Below are positions 1 to 5,117 of a stretch of 5,623 bases of DNA, one piece after another. Made by a program: the position numbers and the translations under genes. The notes beneath the pieces were generated by a model that was given only the letters and a program-made list of their open reading frames with translations, made no database searches and was not told where the DNA came from. Each line of letters begins with the position of its first letter. Position 1 is the stretch's first letter. This DNA is from an uncultured Opitutaceae bacterium. GTDB lineage: Bacteria; Verrucomicrobiota; Verrucomicrobiae; Opitutales; Opitutaceae. Location: assembly GCA_946482625.1 (NCBI GenBank), contig CAMLSH010000279.1, forward strand, positions 1 through 5,623. The letters run 5' to 3'.

Positions 1-1417
1 CGCGGACGACATCGCCGCGGCGGCGGACCTGGCGGCAGCAGAAGATGCCGACCATCGAGGCGAGGAAGGTGATGACGAGGATGTCGAGACGGTTGCCGTA
101 GATGACACTCGTGAAGATCGAGATGAACAGCGCCATGAAGATCGCGGAGCCGGCGTCGATCAGGATGGCGACGATGAGTGGAGCGAGCGCCGTCGGGGCG
201 ATGTACGGGAGGATGGAGGCGGCGTTGGCGTCTTGGAGGAAGTAGGGGAGTTCACCGAGCCAAAAGGTGAGGCGGACGAGAGCGAGATTGCTGATGACGA
301 CGAGGGCGAGCAGGCCGAGGCGGCCGTTGCTCTGGAGGGTTTCGCGGTCTTCGAGGCGGATGTAGACGGCGCTGGCGGCGAGCATCGCGAGCACGAGGAG
401 AATGCGGCCGAAGAGCTGGAGGCCTTCCTCGATGCGGGTGTCCTGATTTTTTTGGAGATAGTTGCGGTGAGCTTCGAGCATCTCGAATTGCTCGGCGGTG
501 ACGCGGGTGCCGGGTTCGATGATGGTTTGTCCTTCCTGGACGGATACGGTGACAGGCTGGAGTTCCTGGAGTGCCTGTTCCTGGAGGCGGGTGCTGGCGG
601 CGGCGTCGAAGGTGAGGTTGGGCACGAGGCCGTTGCGGAAGATGCGGAAGAGCGCGAGGGTGACGTCGCGGCCAACGCCCTCGGCGGTGAGGTTGATGCG
701 GAGGAGGGTCAGGGCCTCTTCCATGGTTTGCACCGGGCGCTGGACGACGTCGCTGTTGGGGCGCGCGATTTGGAAAATCGTGACGGAGCCGGGGGCGGAG
801 GTACCGCCGGCGAGGCGACCGTCCTGGATGCCCTCTTGGTAGAGTTCGCGGAGGGTGAGGAGGCCGTTTTCGACGAGTTTGAAGCGCGTTTCGGAATCGG
901 TCGCGCTGACCAAGGTGAGGACGTCGTCCACGCTGGCGCGGTAAGGGCCTTTGGCGTCGAAGGCTTCGACGACGGGGGTCAGGGCGGCGCGGCGGCTGTC
1001 GGCGGGATCAGTGTCGGGGCTTTTCTTTTCGAACTCATCGAGCTGGCCGAGGAGCTCGTTGATGTGGGTCTGGAAACGGTGAAGGTGGGTAAACTCGAGT
1101 TGGTAAACGCGAGGGACGCGGGTGCGGGCTTGTTCGCGATTGATGCGGGTTTTCTCCGCACTTTCGTAGCTGAACGGGGCGCTGGCGGTGATCCGGACGG
1201 AGGAAACCTGATTGGGGAGAACGGGCAGGTTGACCGAGCTCACGCCGACGAAGCTGATCAGCACGATGGCCGCGACGGTCGCGACGAAGATCAGGACCGT
1301 GATCAGGTGGCTGGTTTCCAGAAACTCGACGGTACCCGAGACATCGGCCGTCTTTCTCATGCGGAGCGGACGACCAGCGCCGCCGGGCAGGGCTTTGAGT
1401 TTATCGATTAAGGACAT
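1..1417 (-). CDS. pgpH: PgpH/YqfF-like 7TM-HD phosphodiesterase, N-terminal part (cut by window edge)
   Basis: The visible 472 residues are the N-terminal part of a membrane HD-domain protein of the PgpH/YqfF type, a family whose studied members hydrolyse cyclic di-AMP. Seen: a short cytoplasmic leader; a first membrane helix at about residues 38-58; a long extracytoplasmic domain to about residue 332, resembling the 7TMR-HDED domain and ending in the typical motif VQEGQTIIEPGTRVTAEQ (about 291-310); then hydrophobic helices from about 336, 367, 402, 424 and 446, the start of the 7TM bundle. The catalytic HD domain would lie beyond the left edge, so activity cannot be judged. The frame is open throughout. 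The ATG at 1417 was chosen because it gives the full leader; Met20 is the alternative, and neither has a clear ribosome binding site. It lies 314 bases downstream of phoH, in the conserved phoH-pgpH order. The family is well supported; the substrate is inferred. Confidence 0.88.
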   Translation of the reverse strand, partial: MSLIDKLKALPGGAGRPLRMRKTADVSGTVEFLETSHLITVLIFVATVAAIVLISFVGVSSVNLPVLPNQVSSVRITASAPFSYESAEKTRINREQARTRVPRVYQLEFTHLHRFQTHINELLGQLDEFEKKSPDTDPADSRRAALTPVVEAFDAKGPYRASVDDVLTLVSATDSETRFKLVENGLLTLRELYQEGIQDGRLAGGTSAPGSVTIFQIARPNSDVVQRPVQTMEEALTLLRINLTAEGVGRDVTLALFRIFRNGLVPNLTFDAAASTRLQEQALQELQPVTVSVQEGQTIIEPGTRVTAEQFEMLEAHRNYLQKNQDTRIEEGLQLFGRILLVLAMLAASAVYIRLEDRETLQSNGRLGLLALVVISNLALVRLTFWLGELPYFLQDANAASILPYIAPTALAPLIVAILIDAGSAIFMALFISIFTSVIYGNRLDILVITFLASMVGIFCCRQVRRRGDVVR

Positions 1418-1731
1418 GTCGTATCCGGGCTGACGCGCGAAAACAGACGGGCAGGCTAGAAGAGGTGAAGGCGGAGGTGCGAGGGCTTAATTTGGGCCGG
1501 CTTTGGGCAAAATGCAGGGGCGGCGAAGGGCTTGGGGCGAGTGGCGAGGGACGGCGGGAAGCGTGGGCGGAGGTGGCGGGAGTTTTTTGACCGCATCACC
1601 GAGCGAAGCGACAGCGTGCCATGGATGCCAAGGGACGCGAGTGCCGGAAGGGAAGCGGGTAACAGTAAGCGATCTAAAAGGATACGAGCGAATTGGCGCA
1701 CGATCGAGCGGCGCGCGGGGCGAGCTCTCGT
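1418..1731. other. phoH-pgpH intergenic stretch, no gene recognised
   Basis: These 314 bases separate the phoH stop from the pgpH start. The short frames on both strands translate to low-complexity proline-, serine- and arginine-rich or glycine-rich peptides with no recognisable domain, so I call no gene. The right half (about 1590-1655) looks like a possible dispersed repeat. The middle (1517-1580) has a strong G-over-C strand bias, with seven runs of three or four G on the plus strand. No convincing rho-independent terminator was found in the leftward direction, so read-through from phoH into pgpH remains possible despite the gap. Confidence 0.6.
1590..1655. repeat. Possible dispersed intergenic repeat (unproven)
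   Basis: This non-coding segment contains the direct repeat TGCCA-TGGA-TGCCA at about 1618-1631. It is flanked on the left by the motif gagcgaagcgac and on the right by gggacgcgagtgccgg. Its composition differs from the G-run-rich stretch next to it, and it looks like an intergenic dispersed element. Only one copy is present in the window, so the repeat call rests on appearance and must be confirmed by comparison with the rest of the genome. Confidence 0.25.
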
Positions 1732-2718
1732 CTAGGACGCAGGGGGCTCGCCCATGGGGTTTTTATAGCGTTCGTAGGCTTCGATGATCTTCAGGACGAG
1801 CGGGTGGCGGACGACGTCGGAGCCGCTGAAGTGGTGAAACTCGATACCGGGGATGTCGTTGAGGATGCGGTTCACCTCAAGGAGGCCGGATTGTTTGGCG
1901 CGGGGAAGATCGATCTGGGTGACGTCGCCGGTGACGACCATGCGGGAATCTTCGCCGAGGCGGGTGAGGAACATCATCATCTGCTCCGGTGTGGTGTTTT
2001 GGGCTTCGTCCAAAACGATGAAGGCGCGGCTGAGAGTGCGGCCGCGCATGTAGGCGAGCGGGGCGATCTCGATGATGCCTTTTTCGGTGAGGCGGGAGAC
2101 GTCGTCGGGATCGAGCATGTCACCCAGGGCGTCATAAAGCGGGCGGAGGTAGGGGAGGATTTTCTCGCGGAGGTCGCCGGGGAGGAAGCCGAGGGCTTCA
2201 CCGGCTTCGACGGCGGGCCGGGTGAGGATGATGCGCTCGACCTCGTTTTTGAGGAGGGCCGAAACAGCGGCGGCCATGGCGAGGTAAGTTTTGCCCGTAC
2301 CCGCCGGGCCGATACCGAAGACGACCGGGTTTTTGAGGATGGACTGGAGGTAGAGTTTTTGGCCGAGGGTTTTTGGGACGATGGTTTTGCGGTTGGTCGC
2401 GATGACGAGCGGCTGGCCGAAAAGCGCGCGGAGCTGATCGGCCTCGCCGCGGGCGATGGCGTCGACGAACCGGTGGAAATCGGGGGTCCGGATGGAGACG
2501 CCTTGTGCGCGGGCATCGTTGAGGAAGCCGAAGAGGGATTCGACGCGGGCGATGGCGTCGGCGGGGCCGTCGATTTTGAGCCAGTCCTCACGCGTGACGA
2601 GGCGGACGCCGAGGTGTTTCTCGACGTAGGCGAGGTTCTCTTCGCGTCCGCCGATGAGTTGCTGAAGATGGCGCGGGCTGGGGAAGCGGAGGGTTTGGGA
2701 GGGGGCGGAAGCGGGCAT
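1732..2718 (-). CDS. phoH: PhoH family ATPase
   Basis: This 328-residue protein is a complete PhoH-family P-loop ATPase, close to the usual length of about 320. Seen: an N-terminal KH-like region (about 10-75, including QQLIGGREENL and LGVRLVTREDW); the PhoH core beginning near residue 110; Walker A GPAGTGKT (137-144); a conserved RPAVEAGEALGFLPGD stretch (167-182); the YMRGRTL motif (223-229); Walker B FIVLDEAQN (233-241); and the TGDVTQIDLP sensor-like motif (263-272). All expected ATP-binding motifs are intact. PhoH proteins are cytoplasmic and linked by genomic context and some experiments to RNA processing and ribosome quality control with YbeY; the precise role here is inferred. The ATG at 2718 gives a normal N-terminus but has no clear ribosome binding site. 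It follows the small orphan gene by 101 bases, which may contain its own promoter. Confidence 0.95.
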   Translation of the reverse strand: MPASAPSQTLRFPSPRHLQQLIGGREENLAYVEKHLGVRLVTREDWLKIDGPADAIARVESLFGFLNDARAQGVSIRTPDFHRFVDAIARGEADQLRALFGQPLVIATNRKTIVPKTLGQKLYLQSILKNPVVFGIGPAGTGKTYLAMAAAVSALLKNEVERIILTRPAVEAGEALGFLPGDLREKILPYLRPLYDALGDMLDPDDVSRLTEKGIIEIAPLAYMRGRTLSRAFIVLDEAQNTTPEQMMMFLTRLGEDSRMVVTGDVTQIDLPRAKQSGLLEVNRILNDIPGIEFHHFSGSDVVRHPLVLKIIEAYERYKNPMGEPPAS

Positions 2719-2769
2719 TGGCGGAAAATCCGAAGGTTGAAGGCCGAATGACGAAGGAGGGGAGGAGGG

Positions 2770-2804
2770 AATGACCAGTGACCAATGAGCAATGACCAGT
2801 GGCG
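2770..2804. repeat. Tandem heptamer repeat upstream of phoH
   Basis: Read on the plus strand, four consecutive 7-base units occur at 2770-2797: AATGACC, AGTGACC, AATGAGC, AATGACC. A fifth, degenerate unit (AGTGGCG) ends at 2804, and a lone related unit AATGACG lies at 2747-2753. On the transcribed (minus) strand the consensus is GGTCATT. The units differ by one or two bases, so this is an ageing array rather than a clean microsatellite. It lies 52-86 bases upstream of the phoH start, between the small orphan gene and phoH. It resembles the short tandem heptamer repeats known from intergenic regions of several bacterial groups; a regulatory role is not shown. Confidence 0.7.
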
Positions 2805-2819
2805 GAGGTGTGAATGTGG

Positions 2820-3335
2820 TTAGTCAGCCTCGGGGGATGGGCTTAAGCCGATACGTGAGGTGATGAAGAGAGGTTTCTCTGTTAGACGATTAAGCCTGTT
2901 GAATCCGCGCGGGCAGCGACTCGGGTCGCGAGAAATAAAGCAGCCATATCGCGTGCCTAAAAACTCGATAGCGACGAGTGCGTTATTTGAATCGAAGTAA
3001 GCGACAATGTCGGTGCCTTCGACGCGTTCCGTGTCCAGGAATGCACCCCAATCAGGGAACTCTTGTGGCACCCACGCCTCTGGGATTCTGCGGACCGTGG
3101 CATACTCAGGGAAACGGTAGGGATTCTGTAAGATCTTCAGTTCAGAATTGGCGGCAGCATTCTCGATTCTACCGTAGAGTTTTTCGATCGCTCGGATCGC
3201 TTCTGGTGATCCGAACTCTTCTCTGGCGCGCTGATCGTATTTTGGGGCTTGGGAGTTTATGAGAAGCGCAAGTGAGGCGGAGAGAAGGGCGATTGCGCCA
3301 ATCCATGAGAGAAAGATGACCGCGATTCGCTTCAT
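2820..3335 (-). CDS. Small membrane-anchored protein of unknown function
   Basis: I do not recognise this 171-residue protein. Seen: a basic start (MKR) and one hydrophobic helix at about residues 4-26, without a lipobox cysteine, which suggests an N-terminal anchor or an uncleaved signal; then a soluble part with a mixed alpha/beta character, aromatic- and proline-rich stretches (YRFPEY, PEAWVPQEFPDWGAF, about 73-99), a strand-like VAIEFLG (121-127), and two cysteines at 132 and 141 that could form a disulfide if exported. Its ATG follows the HIT stop by only 3 bases, so translational coupling is likely and supports it being real. Its DNA is clearly more AT-rich than its neighbours (the 60 bases from 2941 are about 45% GC), with AGA, TTA, CTA and ATA codons that are rare in the adjacent genes. 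This may indicate later acquisition or relaxed selection. No function is assigned. Confidence 0.75.
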   Translation of the reverse strand: MKRIAVIFLSWIGAIALLSASLALLINSQAPKYDQRAREEFGSPEAIRAIEKLYGRIENAAANSELKILQNPYRFPEYATVRRIPEAWVPQEFPDWGAFLDTERVEGTDIVAYFDSNNALVAIEFLGTRYGCFISRDPSRCPRGFNRLNRLTEKPLFITSRIGLSPSPEAD

Positions 3336-3338
3336 CTT

Positions 3339-3830
3339 TCACTGCGCCATCTTTGCTGCGTCCGCACTCAGCCGTTCCCAAGTGGCATCGAGCGATTGCG
3401 GGAGGATGCGGGTCTGGCCGAGGACAGGCATGAAGTTGTTGTCGCCGTTCCAGCGGGGCACGAGGTGGCCGTGCAGATGCGGGATGCTGCCGCCAGCGGC
3501 GGAGCCGAGGTTGAAGCCGATGTTGATGCCGTCGGGTTTCATCGCGAGGCGGAGCAGGCGTTTGCCGGTCGTGATGATCTGGAAGAGGTCGGCGTTTTCG
3601 GCGGGGGTGAGTTCCTCGATGTCGGTGACTTCGCGGAAGGGAATCGCGAGGAGGTGGCCGGGGTTGTAGGGAAAGCGGTTGAGCATCAGGTACGACAGCG
3701 GGCTGCGGTACACGATGAGCGCGGCGCGGTCGTCGCCGAGGGCGGGAAGTTCGGTGAAGGGGCGTTTCACGTCGGGGAAACGCGGCGCCTCGATATATTC
3801 CATGCGCCAATAGGCGTGAAGCTGCTCCAT
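3339..3830 (-). CDS. HIT-family nucleotide hydrolase (Ap4A hydrolase/phosphorylase-like)
   Basis: This 163-residue cytoplasmic protein belongs to the histidine triad (HIT) superfamily, whose members cleave nucleoside phosphate bonds in dinucleoside polyphosphates or nucleotide conjugates. Seen: the opening LHAYWRMEYIEAP (4-16), which matches the LWxPWRxEYI start of the bacterial Ap4A-like HIT group; the nucleotide-binding NPGHLLAIP (56-64); NIGFNLGSAAGGS (103-115); and the intact triad HLHGHLV (118-124) followed by PRW, with His120 and His122 at the catalytic and adjacent positions. The frame stays open further upstream to 4187, but the ATG at 3830 is preferred because the family N-terminus begins there and the upstream translation is arginine-rich shadow sequence. 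ATG 3803 would lose the conserved WR motif. It is the first gene of the leftward cluster, and its stop lies 3 bases before the next start. The exact substrate is unknown. Confidence 0.92.
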   Translation of the reverse strand: MEQLHAYWRMEYIEAPRFPDVKRPFTELPALGDDRAALIVYRSPLSYLMLNRFPYNPGHLLAIPFREVTDIEELTPAENADLFQIITTGKRLLRLAMKPDGINIGFNLGSAAGGSIPHLHGHLVPRWNGDNNFMPVLGQTRILPQSLDATWERLSADAAKMAQ

Positions 3831-4013
3831 GTGATTCAAAAAGTGGCGCGCAGACAAAGCGGCGGCCACGCGAAAGTCAAAGGCGAGGCGGTGCGCCCGG
3901 CGGCGGTGGCGCGAGATTTTCCGGCCACGAGGTCCGGCTCGAACCCGATGGCGGCGTGGACCGGCTGGCAGTAAGGTGGCGCGAGCGCGACGCACGCACT
4001 GCACCACCTTTCG
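3831..4013. promoter_or_regulatory. Divergent intergenic region with repeated octamers and an inverted repeat
   Basis: These 183 bases separate the leftward HIT gene from the rightward DUF6766-type gene, so promoters for both should lie here. The octamer gtggcgcg occurs three times in the same orientation, at 3843-3850, 3906-3913 and 3976-3983; the last two copies extend to an 11-base match (ggtggcgcgag at 3905-3915 and 3975-3985). The third copy overlaps a 7-base inverted repeat, aaggtgg (3973-3979) and ccacctt (4004-4010), ending 3 bases before the downstream ATG. These could be regulator sites or a hairpin in the leader. No clear -35/-10 pair was found for either direction, so the regulatory reading is inference. 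Confidence 0.45.
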
Positions 4014-4685
4014 ATGAAAACACGCAGCGGATTTTTCCGAAATCACGGACTCACGCTCTTCATGTTTGGATGTTTCCTGGGGTTTCTCGTCGGGCAGGTG
4101 CTGACAGGGCGGGAGGAGTTGAACGACGAGCGGCGCAAGCGTGGCGAATCGCCGCTCGCGCTTTCTGGATACGTGAGGAGCGCGCATTTTTTCGAGGCGA
4201 CGGCGGAGAACTGGGAGAGCGAGTTTTTCCAGATGTTTATCTATGTCTTCGCGACTTCGTTTTTATACCAGCGCGGCTCGGCGGAGTCGAAAGACCCGCG
4301 GAAAAAACACGCGCACCATGAATCGGTTTCTCAGCGCAAGATCCCTCCCGACGCGCCGTGGCCGGTGCGGCGTGGCGGCTGGGTGCTCTATGTGTACGAG
4401 CATTCGTTGTCGCTCGCGTTTCTGTTGCTGTTCCTCGGCGCGTTCGTGCTGCACGTGCGCGGCGGCGTGCGGTTGTATAACCAAGAGCGGCTGGCCGACG
4501 GGGAGCCGCTGGTGACGGCAGGGCAATACTTGGGCTCGTCGCGCTTTTGGTTCGAGTCGTTTCAAAACTGGCAGAGCGAGTTTCTGGCGATCGGATGCAT
4601 GGTGGTGTTGAGCATCGTGCTGCGGGAGAAAAACTCTCCGGAGTCGAAGTCGGTCGAGACGCCGCATTGGGACAACGAGGAATAA
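4014..4685 (+). CDS. DUF6766-type four-helix membrane protein with internal duplication
   Basis: This 223-residue protein of unknown function resembles the DUF6766 family of small bacterial membrane proteins. Seen: hydrophobic helices at about 12-30, 71-86, 130-148 and 188-203, which implies an inner-membrane protein with four spans. Residues 9-93 and 129-212 are two copies of one unit: each has a hydrophobic helix containing FLG, a polar loop ending in an ER-x-GEPL or ER-x-GESPL motif, a short YV/YL-x-SxxF segment, the motif NWxSEF (66-71 and 185-190), a second helix and a closing ESK. The polar linker (about 94-122) is basic and proline-rich, and the tail is acidic. The ATG at 4014 gives a normal start, but no ribosome binding site precedes it; CACCTT lies upstream instead. 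It is divergent from the HIT gene. A stress or envelope role is possible from what is known of similar genes, but unproven. Confidence 0.85.
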   Translation: MKTRSGFFRNHGLTLFMFGCFLGFLVGQVLTGREELNDERRKRGESPLALSGYVRSAHFFEATAENWESEFFQMFIYVFATSFLYQRGSAESKDPRKKHAHHESVSQRKIPPDAPWPVRRGGWVLYVYEHSLSLAFLLLFLGAFVLHVRGGVRLYNQERLADGEPLVTAGQYLGSSRFWFESFQNWQSEFLAIGCMVVLSIVLREKNSPESKSVETPHWDNEE

Positions 4686-5117
4686 GGCTCCATTTTTTGC
4701 GCCCGGCTTGTTGTTGCGGCGGTCTGCTCGCGGAAGGCGGGCGTGTTGTGCGAAAACGCGGATGCACTTTGCCGTGCGTTGAAAAAAGCGAGGGTGCAAA
4801 TCGCCGCTGACGCGAATCGATACAGAAGTAGGGAACGCCCCAGCGGTTGCGTTGGTAGTTGAAAATGTGGCGGTTGTGAAACCGCTGCGCGACGCGGCAG
4901 GGAGGCTGGCATGCGTTTAGCGAAAGGGAGGCGTTCGCACGTTCGATCTGTTTGTAGAAAGCGTTTCGGCCGGTCCCCATGATTCCGTTACAGGCGGTCG
5001 GGAGGCGGGTCCGGGGCGGCTTTCGCTCGCTGCGAATCACCCCTGTCCGGGCGCGTGAAAAAAAGAAACGTCGCCGGCGGGCCAACCCTAAAAATAACTC
5101 AACGATCGGTATCCACC
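4686..5117. other. 432-base stretch without a recognisable gene
   Basis: No frame on either strand gives a recognisable protein; the available frames are low-complexity arginine- and serine-rich shadows or short peptides. Seen instead are inverted repeats: a perfect 6-base stem with a 4-base loop at 4870-4885 (gcggtt-gtga-aaccgc), enclosed by a 7-base pair of complementary arms, gaacgcc (4833-4839) and ggcgttc (4930-4936). Together these could fold a leader or small RNA of about 100 bases. An AT-rich patch (about 5088-5098, ccctaaaaataac) 20-30 bases before the DUF892 start could serve as its -10 region, but no -35 partner is clear. No obvious terminator follows the gene on the left. Confidence 0.55.
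4833..4936. other. Potential structured RNA or leader element (speculative)
   Basis: Complementary arms gaacgcc (4833-4839) and ggcgttc (4930-4936) enclose a hairpin at 4870-4885 with a perfect 6-base stem and a GTGA loop, extendable by two wobble pairs. The strand is undetermined because the pairing exists on both. I do not recognise it as any known riboswitch or small RNA. Arms of 6-7 bases in GC-rich DNA can arise by chance, so this is only a candidate. Confidence 0.2.

Noticed and set aside
233..1411. Long plus-strand open frame of 392 codons opposite pgpH
   Set aside because: Its translation is a glycine-, glutamate-, alanine- and aspartate-rich low-complexity chain, typical of antisense shadows in high-GC DNA. 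The minus strand carries a clear 7TM-HD family protein.
1456..1701. Minus-strand 81-codon frame between phoH and pgpH
   Set aside because: Proline-, leucine- and arginine-rich with no domain, no ribosome binding site and a composition like translated intergenic DNA.
1693..2751. Plus-strand open frame of 352 codons opposite phoH
   Set aside because: The same low-complexity Gly/Glu/Asp/Ala composition, and fully covered by phoH with all its ATPase motifs intact.
3396..3974. Plus-strand open frame opposite the HIT gene
   Set aside because: Valine-, glycine- and glutamate-rich shadow of the HIT coding frame; the HIT triad on the minus strand decides the strand.
3831..4187. N-terminal extension of the HIT frame up to 4187
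   Set aside because: The upstream translation is arginine-rich and overlaps the divergent DUF6766-type gene. The conserved HIT opening begins at the ATG at 3830.
4748..4790. Possible terminator after the DUF6766-type gene (gcac-tttgcc-gtgc, followed by gaaaaaag)
   Set aside because: The stem is only 4 bases, and the tract that follows is A, not T, on the transcribed strand, so it does not fit a rho-independent terminator in the rightward direction. In the leftward direction the T run precedes the stem.
5060..5100. Possible promoter for the DUF892 gene (gaaacg ... taaaaat)
   Set aside because: The AT-rich patch could be a -10, but the -35 match is poor and GC-rich DNA gives such pairs by chance, so it is not listed as a feature.
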